From positions 161,313,043 through 161,377,042 of the forward strand of contig CP136069.1 of NCBI GenBank assembly GCA_032622095.1: a stretch of 64,000 bases of DNA, given 5' to 3'. The DNA is from Siphonodentalium dalli. Its lineage: Eukaryota; Mollusca; Scaphopoda; Gadilida; Siphonodentaliidae. This document shows, one piece after another, positions 1-11,317 of this stretch. The position numbers and the translations under genes are program-made. The notes under the pieces are model-generated. The model had not been told where the DNA came from and did no database searches. It was given only the letters and a program-made list of their open reading frames with translations. How positions within the stretch are numbered: position 1 is the stretch's first letter; each line of letters begins with the position of its first letter.

Positions 1-2655
1 CAGGCTGTGTTAGATGTTATATGTGGCAACTGTATCACAGATCATGAATTTGAAGAACAATGAGTTGGATGTTTTAGCTAACTGTATGGGACATGATATA
101 CGCACTCACAGAGAATATTACAGACTGCCGGAAAAGACCCTACAACTATGTAAATACAGTAAACTGCTTCAAGTGGTAGCGAAGGGGAATGTGCACAAGT
201 ATCAGGGCAAATCTTTGGATGAAATAGAAATGGATGCTGATTCAGAAGTTGGTAAGTAACTTTAGTTGTTATACATACACATTATCAATAAGTATAGTGA
301 TATGGTCTGCCATATCACGTCGAGTTGAAGTCAGATCTGTATCAAACGAGCTGTTTTTGGCAGTGAGGTTGAACTTGATACAGCAATCTGATCTCAATGA
401 GACGCGATACTGCGATACTTATCACTACCCTGTATAGATAAAGCATTTATTATATGACTACTGGCGTTCTGAGTTGCCAAAAGTTCAATGAAAAATGAGA
501 CTTTTCTCCCAACTTACTGGTAGGTGTAGGTCGATTGATATTCGGAGACTTCGACGATCAGCAAATAATAATTCCTCAAAGGTAATAGCTTGCGGATTGC
601 TATAACAAAAGAATATTCATGATATGGTTCAATTAATTACTAAATGAACATCTTTTAGTTCAGATTGTAACATATTTAGGCCTAGAAACGAATGAATCGA
701 TTTCTCGCTTCATTGATGATTCAGTATATGATGTTTACAAAATGACGGCATCGATGACTTGCTGAGTAGCATAAGAAATCGGAGAAAAAAACACTCTTGT
801 TTTCTAATAGAAAAACTAGAACGCGTTTAAGCAAGATACGGGGAGAGAAAACTATAGTCATATAATAAATAACTTCAGTTGTTATACAGTCACTTGAAAG
901 ATATTGGTTTAAATTGTTACTGGATTATTTCTTGATTTTTAAGACCTTAATTAAAACAGCAAACTAATTTCTCAGAATATTAATTCTATTAGTTTCTGAC
1001 ATATGCCCCTTTAAGTTTATAACTTGGGTCAGAATAAGGCGCATGCTTTCTCTTAATCAGGTACACTCGTAAACTATTGGGCCTATATCAACAAAATTTG
1101 CTATCTAAGGTATTTTGGGACTGGAAGGGTATAATTTGGGAATGCTGTCAAGATAATTTGCCCTTCCGATGTTCCTGTGACCTTGTGTATGACCAAGTGA
1201 CTTTTAACTGTCTCAGGAACTACATTGCCCATAGAGATTAAGTTTGGTATATAGAGGTATTTTGGGGTGGGCAGTAACCTCATCATGTCTGTCTGCCCAT
1301 CCTTCCATACAGGTACCCACAAATTACCTTTAACTTTATCTTGGAATCGATAATATATTTGGATAGACTTCACTTTTTGTATGCACTGTACAGAGTCATA
1401 CTACCCCTATCATATGACCTTGATGACATGAAATCTACCGCGGAGTCAGCGGGCACATAGCTAGTATACTGATATTATGAAGAAGTGTTTGTCCTTTGTC
1501 TGTCATGCTTTGATGGTATCACCCCACCCCCCCCCCCCCTTCGGTACGCCGGATTCAGGGTGTTTTGAAGCCGTACGCGGGATTCATACCCCCGAATTAA
1601 CTGGTATTCAGGTTCAAGCAAAACATATTGGACGTAGGTTTTGATGGCGCAAAATAATATTTTTGTGCTAGTTATCTTTATGAATGACTGGGTAGAATAG
1701 CTTCTTGGGCATATTCGACCACAATGCCATCATAAAGTATCATTAATCGTATCATAACGCCCATAATGTGACACCGGCGTCAATTTGTATGTCTTTATCG
1801 CATATTATTTCTTAACATGTATTCAGGATTCACCCCCCAAAATTAACTGGTATTCAGGATTCACCCCCCCCCCCCAAAATTAACTCGTATTCAGGATTCA
1901 GGGGGAGGGGGTGATACCCTCTTATATCACCTCTGTTATTAAATTAATCCAATTTTGGACTACATGCTGGTACACGATCTCAAAACATTGGCATCAATTT
2001 CCTCACTAGCAGATGGGCATAGCCTAAATATAGCCAGAGAATTCTGGACTATTATATTTATGGGCACAACAAATTTTCTATATTCAGCCCAATTACGTTG
2101 CCAGGTATCCGGTAACCTAATCAATATTGGGCAGTAAACAACATTGTGACCAACATTGGGTCAAATTTCTGACAAGCTAAGCTTTTGCATTGGCTGTTTC
2201 ATATCTCAGTGCATATGTGTTAAGTAAGTAAAGTGATCAATCAACGCACATTTCTCTATTAGAGGGCATTCAGGGTGCGCAGTTGTCATCAGAATGTAAA
2301 ATTACCTCTTTGATAAATTGACAGAATTTGGTGATGCAGAACAATCAGAAGATATACAAGACATACATGTGCAATCACAAGAAATACAGACGTCTTCTAC
2401 AAAACAAAGAACTAATGACGTCACACATGCCGCTTCTTCAGAACAACCAAAATAAAGACGGAGAAAATCAACCATCCGGAACAAATGGACTGATGAACAA
2501 AAGGCTGCTATCCATATTTAAAGCATCTAGGAAAGTATTTCACTTGTAATAGCCTACCAGGGAAATTTCAATGTCTGGAGCCTATGAGGAAGGCTCCTGT
2601 CCTTAGTGCTTGACCCTGGGACCAGATTAAGTTTTTCATAAAAAACAATAAGTAA
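1..2655 (+). pseudogene. 3' end of a decayed tyrosine-recombinase-like gene (two exons)
   Basis: Seen: an open segment from 14 to a splice donor (g|gtaagt) at 251/252, containing the motif GHDIRTHREYY followed by RLPEKTLQL. A second exon fits from an acceptor (ttgacag) at 2324, exon start 2325, and the reading frame continues across the join in phase 1. The second exon reads through an in-frame TAA at 2453-2455, then WTDEQKAAI, a 1-nt frameshift near 2520, and a tail containing PGKF, MRKAPVL and WDQIKFFIKNNK that stops at 2653-2655. Known: a G-H followed by a tyrosine is the last catalytic box of tyrosine recombinases, and this GHD..HREYYRLP string with a short basic W-containing tail is typical of a widespread uncharacterised family in aquatic animals. 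Inferred: a dead, mobile-element-derived gene whose 5' part lies left of the window. The stop and frameshift make a working product unlikely. The family call is from memory of motif style, not a search. Confidence 0.55.
1515..1918. mobile_element. Small inverted-repeat element with C/G-rich ends (family G1, copy 1)
   Basis: Ends are ggtatcaccccaccccc on the left and the complement gggggtgatacc on the right. Inside, a unit with ggtattcaggattcacccc recurs about three times, and a gtacgccggattc motif appears near the left end. It lies inside the intron of the recombinase pseudogene. The second copy at 7699-7856 shares the ggaatccggcgtacg core. No coding capacity. A non-autonomous element is inferred; the superfamily is unknown. 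Confidence 0.45.
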
Positions 2656-2685
2656 ATTGTATGTCCACAGCGAGGAAACTTAACC

Positions 2686-2793
2686 CTTTCAACCACAAGT
2701 CCCCGGAACAAAAATTGACCCCACCCCCAATAATACTTCATTCTATAGAGTGGGTTCAATTTTTGTTCTGGGGACCTGTGCTTTCAACCTGTA
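2686..2793. repeat. Short hairpin inverted repeat
   Basis: About 38-bp arms flank a short loop. Both arms carry gtcccc(g/a)gaacaaaaattga, and the outer part pairs tttcaacc with ggttgaaa. It resembles a minimal MITE. It starts about 30 bp after the stop of the recombinase pseudogene. Confidence 0.5.
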
Positions 2794-2839
2794 AGACGAG
2801 TATTCCGGTCAGAACCTTAGGCTTAAAAATAACCTTTTT

Positions 2840-3300
2840 ATGTTTACCCATACCACAGTATGGTAAACATAGTGTCGTTGTCTGGATTGACCACTCGTCG
2901 TTCGTCCGTCTGTCTGTCCATCCATAGACACTTTACGCATAATGTGATAACTGAAACATTTCCAATCTTATCGCAACCAATTTTGGTATGTGAGTTTCCC
3001 AGCCTCAAATACAGATCAATTTCGAATATGGGTTTGATCCGACTAGTTTTCACTGAGTTGTGGCCCTTTTTCAAAAAACATATTCACTCTTAAAAAAAAT
3101 AACAAATATTTAGATTGATTTTCTTGCTCAATTTAACTACCAAAAACAAAAAAATTAATAAATAGAAAATATATAATAAAATATTTATTTTTTTGAAATA
3201 ATTAACCACACCAAATTTGTTTAAATCGGTCCAAAATCTTGTGTTATGTACTGGTAAATTTGTTTGGAGCGACATTAAATCCAATTCACCAATTCCATCC
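2840..3300. repeat. Dispersed repeat with a gtccgtctgtctgtcc core
   Basis: The stretch contains gttcgtccgtctgtctgtcc followed by text such as caaccaattttggtatgtgag and gagttgtggccctttttc. Similar phrasing (ttgccctttttcaat, caccaaatttg, gtctgtctacctgtc) recurs near 10740 and 30680, which suggests one family of degraded dispersed repeats. No open frame of note. Class unknown. Confidence 0.35.
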
Positions 3301-4780
3301 CATACCTTTGGACTACTTAGCTAGTGATAAGGCTATGTTATTTTCTGATGTCTCTTGCAAATAATCTGATAAAGAAAGCTATGGTATCTAATTTAAAATA
3401 AAGATTCAACAATAAACATCACATGATATTAACAGTAGACTCGGATATCTGTGCTGTAGAGTGATATCTTCAGATGTCTGAGGTCATTATAATTGTTATT
3501 GGTTTAATAGAGAGGTCAGTGTTCAACATAAACAATTCCTGTGATTTGTTGACGGCTCTGCTATATAATTGATATTAATGGGTCAGCAGTGAGGTGGCTA
3601 ACCTGTATACTATATTGTTGGTATAATTTGATACAGTATTATTGTAAACTTAAATTGGACTCTCTTAACCCGAAGATTCCATGTCCAGGTCACCTTTCAC
3701 ATCTAACCCGAGGTTGTGGTGGTTTAGCTGTACCAATGCATTCTCTTATTAAAATGCGAGTGACCCATAAATTCCAATAATTTGTGTTATGTACATTCTC
3801 TATAATAGTACATAACAGTATACTCTATAATTCAACACCAAAACTCCGATCATAGTAATTTATTATCGCCAAGGGATGGGTTAACATCTGCCGATCGTGA
3901 TCGGCCTCTCATTGTTTCCTATTACCCTACCTACCTGGAAAAATTTGCGCTGCCTCGAGAAATATTTAAATATATAGAAAAGTTAACTTATGCGACTGTC
4001 ATTTGTATTGACTGTTCCAACATATATTTACCATAGAACACAACAGTTATGTTGCATTCTTCGATTTGTATGGTAGAAGTCTACATTTTAAATCTGGTCA
4101 ATGTTCACTGATAAACATCGCCTCACAGGACATATTATTTTGAGGGAATTTCAATGATGCAATCATAATGGTAGCATTTTATTTCACCCATGGTAATTGC
4201 AGTCAATATTACCCGTAATTTTAGCGTGAAATTGAAAATAATGTTTTTTTTTAAATGCAAAATAAAGAAAAAAATTGACATACCTACCTGGAATTTTTTG
4301 GCCACATAACAGGAAACAAATGATTTTTTTGCCTTTGCTATATCCCGTAAGACAGGTATACCGGTCCGGTGGTAGTGTGTGTAGTTTTCTCCGTCTCCCT
4401 GCATATGTCGCCTATATTACTTGTCGTACCTTTTTGGAAAGGAAATAGCATGGGCTATATGCTAGGATAACTCCGATCTTGTGCCAAGGCAGGGCCGTGT
4501 TACAGTGTAAATACGTGCAGTTACGTCATTTTAAGTGAAATTCGAGACTAATGAAGCGTGGAATTTATTTGTGTGTTCTCCAATAAGTTGAACGAAATGA
4601 TGGTCGAAATCAATGTCGCATTGCTCATAAATGTTCATCCACGAGTGTCTCCAATGATAGGTTTGCCCATAAAAGCATCTGTTTGAGAGGGGGTCCTCGT
4701 AATGTCGTATGCGCAGTCATAATTTTGTAGGATTTCTGTTCAATGCTTGTTTGTGTGAAAAACTTCATATAGCTTTTTTC
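3301..4780. other. Non-coding stretch, no supported feature
   Basis: AT-rich sequence without a supported exon or inverted repeat. Short open frames (for example 3589-3780 and 4135-4404 on the minus strand) have no recognisable motif and are of chance length. Confidence 0.4.
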
Positions 4781-4789
4781 CATGGGACA

Positions 4790-5290
4790 TAAACTCTATT
4801 TGTAGTTCCGCAAAGTATCACGCTACGGTAAAAAAAATTGAATACATGTGCTAATAGTCTACAAGCCGTATTTCTAATTGGATCATTACCAAATTTCATA
4901 TGCATGTTCAGATCAATGTCTAGACGAGAAAATCCTGTTTTGGTTCCTGTCGGCCACACAAAATGACCGCCATCATGGATTCCTTTGTCACAGTCTACAG
5001 AATTTATACATCAATTTTCTTTAAACTTTGAGTGACTCATTATGACCCCAGGATGAGAATGTCCCATTTTGGTTCCGGTTGGCCACCCCAAGATGGCCGC
5101 CATGGGGGCCATCTTGATTTTTTCTGCACTGTTGACAGGCTGCATTTATACATGAGTTTTCTCGAAACTTTTCATATTGACTCATCATGACTCCAAGATG
5201 CGAACAATCTATTTGGTTCCTGTTGGCCGCCATGGTGACCATCTTGGATTTCTTCCGCACAGTCTACATGCTGCATTTATGCTTATTATG
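4790..5290. repeat. Degenerate tandem repeat, about 130-145 bp unit, 3 copies
   Basis: The string ttttggttcc(t/g)gt(t/c)ggcc recurs at about 4937, 5066 and 5208, each followed by a variant of aagatggccgccatgg and by cacagtctaca with catttata. The copies are diverged. The short frames here are repeat-spelled. Confidence 0.6.
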
Positions 5291-5384
5291 GCTCTTAGAT
5301 CCCAGTCAATTATCCTTAATGACCAACAAATTTGAATGTATACTGAATTTTAGTCATTTTCAACGAGAATACAGCAGGTTCTTA

Positions 5385-6150
5385 TTGGTGTTCGGAGCAC
5401 ATGCACATGTGTACACACCAGCGTTGTGAGGACAATTTGGTTTATGAGGACATTTCTCCTTAATGAAGTCGTCGAAATGGTTTAAAAGTTTCTAGTCAAT
5501 AACAGTCTCTTTCGGGAAGGTGTTCATTGAATATTGATAATTAGTCATTTAAGGACCTAAATTAGATTATGCTGAATACATATGGCTGTTTAAAGGATCA
5601 ATTGAGTTGAAATAATCTGTGTGTATATCAATTTCTGATAACATGTGGTTTCAACGTGGTCCTGACCTGTTGTTTCTGACGTCAGTGCCGGACTTCCTTA
5701 TTTGGTAAACCTTGAATTGTCGCACATGCAGCTAAGTATTTTCACTGCCCATTCTATATTGATAAAACATGGGGAATTGCAGGAAAGTTGATTTTGACTT
5801 TTAAGAGCAGGTTACCTCAATAGAGTGAAAGAAATAATTCATATCTATCAATCAGAAAGGTTCTATCAGAACTTATTTAAGTGGCGAGCATTACGGTAGT
5901 GGTCATGTCATTGCCTGTCATGATTGCTACATTGTCATTGACACTTACTTTTAGTTAAAAGAAATCTTTCACCTAGATTTTACAACTAGGTCAGGTGCTT
6001 AAGTGCTAAATGAGCTGGGATTAAAATACAAACTACTTCTCAAATGGAAATACACAATCAATCAGAATGTGGTTTTAAGACCTTCGTGAAATAAAAAAAA
6101 TTGTCCTCACAATGTTGGTGTGCAAATATGTGCATGTCCTCCCAATTCCA
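5385..6150. mobile_element. MITE-like element, ~45-bp terminal inverted repeats
   Basis: The left end, around 5394-5438, contains gttgtgaggacaattt and catgcacatg. The right end, 6097-6141, is its imperfect reverse complement (aaattgtcctcacaa..., then tgtgcatgtcctcc). The 650 bp between shows no coding potential. A target duplication was not established. Confidence 0.5.
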
Positions 6151-7342
6151 TGCATACAAATGCAGATTTGAAATATTCTGAACTTGTCTGATAATTGTTA
6201 ACACAACGGTGACACAAATAAACTAAATCCATGCTAATCATGAGTACACCCACAAGACGCTCTGTGTCGCTGACACATCTTCAAAGAATACCTCAATTGT
6301 CAAAAATTGTCTGGTGGCTGGGTGTCGTCGAATCAACCCGCACATATTCACTTGTCTTGGATGAGGGGGCGGTGGGAATTATATTCCACGAAGCGAATAT
6401 ATTTCGAGATGAATTATCAGTTTGAAAGAAACAATGACAATTGGAAACAGAAAAGGAAAGATTAAATTCCCATACATGTATGTAATAATGAATGAAATTT
6501 GCTAGCTTATTGTCCACTGCAGACCCTTCCAGACCGGATCTTGCTAAACTAACATTTGGAAAACTAAATGTTGTCATCTTCCTCTAACTGAGAGTCTCAA
6601 TCTTGGTAGAGTGATTTTTAATTTTGAGTCAGATGTTGATGTTTTGATATGTGCAATGCTTCAGCGAGGTGGGATGGCCTGAGAATCGATATTTTAATTT
6701 TGTGTAGCATTGGCCTGAATTGATTTATTCTCATATGTCCAGATATGACCTTAGCTGTTGAAAGTGACATTTGACACTAATTGAACCTGCTTACAGTTAG
6801 GTGCCGGTGGGGCCTGATTTGACAATTTTATGAAGAAGCGAGAATGTTAAATAATGATAAGAGCACACAGGCCGGTTATATATCAAAACGCTCTGCATCC
6901 CACATAGATTCCATTTACCTAGGTCAGAACATCCATGCTGATTCACAGTCCTCAGGAATAGTTCCTGAAAGTCTGCTGGTGGGGTTGTTCAGCACGTACA
7001 TGTACATGAGAACAAGAAAACTGGCACTGTGTCAGTGAATATTTTTGATACAATATGTGCCTCAGACATGCAGGTAGAATATGCTGTGTGAGTCATTTCA
7101 GACATCTAACTAGTTGATGAAATAAACTTGTTTTCATTTCAAGGTCAAATCATCGACATGTTTCAAATCAGTATATTTTTTTCACATGGTCATACTGTAT
7201 CTGCATGTCTGGGACGCATTTTGAACCAAAAATATTCACTGATACAGTGCCAGTTAGGTTGTTCTCATGTACGTGCCATGATCCCACTAACAGACTTACA
7301 GGAGGTATTCTTCTGAATATTTAGCTCACATGGGTTACGTAG
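6151..7342. other. Non-coding stretch, no supported feature
   Basis: No exon, hairpin or array was found. Short open frames at 6231-6425, 6293-6577 (minus) and 6844-7038 have no recognisable domain. Confidence 0.4.
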
Positions 7343-8606
7343 CGATTCTCCGAAGACCCATAACTCCGAAGGTCTGATTCTCCGAAGGTCCGATTCTCCG
7401 ACGCCCCGATTCTCCGAAAGCCCACAACTCCGAAGTCCCGAAATCCCATAACTCCGAAGACCCATAACTCCGAAAACCCATAACTCCGAAGGTCTATAAC
7501 TCCGAAGGGCCGATTCTCCGAAGGTCCGATTCTCCGAAGATCATGTTTATCGCTTATTAAATAGTGTACAGTCCAGTGATGGAGTCAATGGGGCCCTAGA
7601 GAAGACCGCCCCCCAAAAAACGTGTCAAATGTCATGTAAACGTCCGGAAATCCCTCGCGTATGGTTATATTTTGTATGGAACATGTACATGTAGATAATA
7701 TATCCCCCCCCCCTGGAATCAGGAATCCAGTTTCAAATTAACCCTGGAATCCGGCGTCCAGCTTCAAATTGACCTCTGGAATCCGGCGTACGGTCCAAAA
7801 TGGGTGGAATCCGGCGTACGAAAAGGGGGGAAGGGGCCCTCATATATTGGAAACGTTAACTATGTATTATAATAAGGTGATATCTACACCACCAGTAGTG
7901 TGCGACAAGCCTTAATTTTCCACAGAATGCTTAAATTTATGTAAGAAATACAATTATTTTGTCACAATGTACGTCTTAATACAATTAATATGATTAAACT
8001 GTGCACATCCGGCTGCATTGGGGTGATTTGATGCAATCAAGTTCATTTTATATATGAAAAAAGGACAAGTTCTTCCCCGTTCACCCCTGTACATTTTACT
8101 CTGGCATCTCATGGGCCAACGTAACGTTATAGTATCTGGTGTATCATCAGTGGCGGGCCAGAATTCCCATTTAGGTGGGGGCAGTAGGAAAAGTTTGAAT
8201 ATGTTGATGCCCCATGAACGATTTCCGGGCGTTTATATGACATTGGACATGTTTTGGTAGGGGCCCATATTGTCTGAAATAGCAAGTAGAGGTTTAATGG
8301 GGGCAGTAGGAATTTTGGGACCCCTTGGCTTCGCCACTGGACTGTACACTATTTAGTAAACGATAATACCCCGATAAAACAAAATCTTCGGAGAATCGGA
8401 CCTTCGGAGTTATGGGCCGTCGGAGAATCGGGCCTTCGGAGTTATAGGTCTTCGGAGAATCAGCCCTTTGGAGTTATGGGCTTTCGGATCTTCGGATCTT
8501 CGGAGTTATTGGCCGTCGGGGAATCGGGTCTTCGGAGTTGTGGGCCGTCGGAGAATCGGGTCTTCGGAGTTGTGGGCCTTCGTAGTAATAGGTCTTCGGA
8601 GAATCG
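7343..8606. mobile_element. Foldback element with arms made of 16-bp tandem repeats
   Basis: The left arm (7343-7541) is a run of about 13 units alternating gattctccgaaggtcc and cataactccgaagaccc. The right arm (8385-8606) is the reverse-complement array (ttcggagaatcgg / cttcggagttatggg), about 14 units. Inside the arrays the arms continue as unique inverted sequence: aaatagtgtacagtcca at about 7559 pairs with tggactgtacactattt near 8340, and a segment with caaatgtcatgtaaacg pairs with one near 8230. A second element (7699-7856) sits inside. The open frames here (7265-7465 minus, 8468-8695) are spelled by the repeat. No transposase is present, so it is non-autonomous. Confidence 0.75.
7699..7856. 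mobile_element. C/G-ended element nested in the foldback element (family G1, copy 2)
   Basis: It starts tatatccccccccccc and ends ggggggaaggggccctcata. Between are three to four units with tggaatccggcgtac. The same core appears, inverted, in the element at 1515-1918, so the two look like members of one family. It interrupts the inner part of the foldback element. Confidence 0.45.
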
Positions 8607-8886
8607 GTCTGACACCCTCACATGTCTGTCGTAGCCACAACCATTGGGAGCTATATGAAATGCAGTTCATGTTGATAGTTAACTTTACTATGTAGTATGT
8701 ACTTCACTTGCTGACAATTATTCTGACTGGGATAAAAATTACAAAAACTGTAAGATTCACCAGACCTCATCTGACCTTGACCTTAAATATATGTACATGT
8801 ATACAAAGCTCCAAAGAGATGACAATTATTATCTTCTACACCAAATTTTGGCCTGATGTCATAGTATTCTGGGTGTCTGTATTATA

Positions 8887-8973
8887 TCATATAAATTATG
8901 TCAATTCTACTTTAATAGTGATCATATAATTTATATGATCACTATTAAAGTAGAATTGACATAATTTGTATGA
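8887..8973. repeat. Near-perfect 42-bp-arm palindrome
   Basis: Arms 8887-8928 and 8932-8973 are reverse complements with a single mismatch (8892/8968) and a 3-nt loop (att, 8929-8931). The arms include caattctactttaatagtg. It is AT-rich, without coding capacity. It could be a hairpin-type MITE or a fold-back replication scar. Confidence 0.85.
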
Positions 8974-8974
8974 A

Positions 8975-10350
8975 TTACTAGTGGTTCAGATTTATTTGTC
9001 ATTTTGTTTAATATTATTTTTGTTTTAATGTACAATGTATGTATAATTTACATTAGCCCTTTTAATTGATGTGCATGGCATTACACTTTTCAATTGAGAT
9101 GGCAAGACAAATTCTAGCTACCATTTCACAATCAGTGAGTTTGGAAATTGAATATATATTTGCTATCTTCTATATTTATGTGCTGTGAAAATGCATACTT
9201 TGTTCAAATCAGAATGATAAATTAGTTACAATGCAGTAAAGTTTTATCACATGTCAGAACAAAATTGAGTTGTTTTAAAAGTTAGTGGAAAACTGACACC
9301 TAGCTGTAGATTGGCTTTATGGTTTCAATATGTCTAAATAATGTCTTCTGAGTATAAGAAGCATGTTTTTGTCATTTTGCTATTTGTTTCATATTGTAAT
9401 GACTGTTAATTTTATTTTACTCTGTTTTCTGTGAATAAAATTATGTTGAATCAATTTTCGTCATTCAATCTAACTCTATGAGATGGGCTTATTGGCACCT
9501 TAAATGTGGTCAACTTGACAGAGTTCCAGGTGTCATCAAATTGTGAATATCGGGCTGACTATTGATAATTTTTCGATATTAAACATAAATTTGTCACAAA
9601 TATGAAAATATGACATGACATTTTAGTAAAATTATATGGTGCTATATATTTAATGGCTATAATGTACATGTGGGACCTCAAGCTGATGTTTATGACCACT
9701 GTTAGAGTTGGAAACTGCTACCATTTGGCTTAGCACTGCAATTTTGGTCATTTCAGTGCCCCTTGTGTGTACTACAGTACATATATTGAAAATGTTCCGT
9801 CTGATGATATGTTACACAACATGATTTCACTTGTTGTTGTAACTGTTGTGTTCAATGTGTTGTCCAAACAATTTCAGTCATGTTTCACAATCCTGGGTCA
9901 CTTTTGGAGAAAACTCCTTAATTCATATGTAGTAATCGATATAAACCATTGCATGTTGTAAATTTTTTACTGACTATTTGTAGATATCCTCAAACGTTAC
10001 GTTGGCCATCTTAAGTTGGAAGGGACACTTTTAACTCAACCTATTGTTACAAAATATTGTGATATATCACTGGGGATGAAATTACTCATATTCTGGTAGA
10101 CCTCAATTGCTTCACTTCTATCAGACACTGAAATGCCAAAACATTTTAACCTGTTTGATCTCAGGTAGTCACATTGTCTAGACGAAGGGTACAATTTCAG
10201 CACGAATATATGTCCCCAGGCCCCAGCATCCATCTTTATGCCCATCAATCAAACTTCGTTGTCTGAATGGTATATTTATCAATGGCATCAAATGTTGGTA
10301 TGTGGTATAATTACAAGTAAACACATATCACATTTGGTCCGGCCCAACAA
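8975..10350. other. Non-coding stretch, possibly the 3' end of an old retroelement or UTR
   Basis: AT-rich sequence. A gtgaataaaattatgttgaa string near 9432 looks like a polyadenylation signal, but no linked coding exon was found upstream on that strand. Short frames (9767-9961, 10036-10248 minus) are not recognised. Confidence 0.3.
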
Positions 10351-10351
10351 C

Positions 10352-10567
10352 TACAGTAATGCTCTATTAATCAACCCCTTAACCACAGCAGAATTATGGG
10401 TAACTTTTCAGGATCTAGTCGGAAATATGGCTTGTTGCCATTCATCGGAAAGCTCTCGGCGAGAGCTTTCCAATGAATGGCAACAAGCCATATTTCCGAC
10501 TAAATCCTGAAAAGTTACCCATAATTCTGCTGTGGTGAAGGGGTCGATTAATTAGAGCATTACTGTA
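10352..10567. mobile_element. 216-bp hairpin element with ~107-bp arms
   Basis: Almost the whole element is a palindrome centred at 10459 with essentially no loop (agctctcg / g / cgagagct). Outer ends are tacagtaatgctct and its complement; mid-arm text includes agaattatgggtaactttt. Only a few mismatches separate the arms. It is a foldback MITE-type element without an open frame of its own. Confidence 0.8.
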
Positions 10568-10896
10568 TTATTGACCGATGTATGTACATTTTCAACTTAT
10601 TTGAAGAATATGTAGTTTTTTGGGGGGTTATCCGATTGACAAGTGTAGTATTTATTAATCAATCACCTCCAAACTTGTTACGTATCGTAATAAAAAGAGG
10701 ACGTGACTAAAATTAGAAATTGGTTCCATTCAGACAATATTCAACTGAGTTATTGCCCTTTTTCAATATGGAATATTTTGTTTCTGAGTTGTTCAGATGA
10801 TAACTTGAGTTCTATACAATGCACTGATTAAGTTCGAATTTGGGTCTGGCAATGTTCGAATTTCTGAAACTTCGCATAGGGTCATGGTAAGTATTA

Positions 10897-11043
10897 GTTT
10901 CCGACCGAGGTATGGGTCATGTATGGCGGCGAGAGACCTGTTGAAAAGCGATGGTACAACCGAGTCCCCCATAGGGAGATGAGGTTCCTCGCGAGAGACA
11001 GTTCTTCTCGCCGCCATACATGACCCACACCGAAGTCGGTAAC
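10897..11043. mobile_element. 147-bp MITE with ~40-bp terminal inverted repeats
   Basis: The left end holds tatgggtcatgtatggcggc and the right end its near-exact complement (gccgccatacatgaccca). Outer ends pair gtttccgacc with gtcggtaac imperfectly. The ~60-bp centre is unique. Confidence 0.75.
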
Positions 11044-11317
11044 GAACTTACAGACATTCTTTTCACATGTACACCACTTTAAAAGCTACATTAAATTTAA
11101 TTTGAATATTCGAATGGACCCATCCGACAACCTATCTGATTTGCGATTCAGTCAGCTAGATAACAGCGATGATCATTTCCGTTTAATTCAGAATTGACGT
11201 TACAATGAAATTCTGGTGGAATTTGACGGATATATGATGTAATGCATTCGCATGCACTTTTGGTGTCATGTTGACACAATTTGTATCCAAAAAGTATTGA
11301 TTCATCCCTTCAGATAC

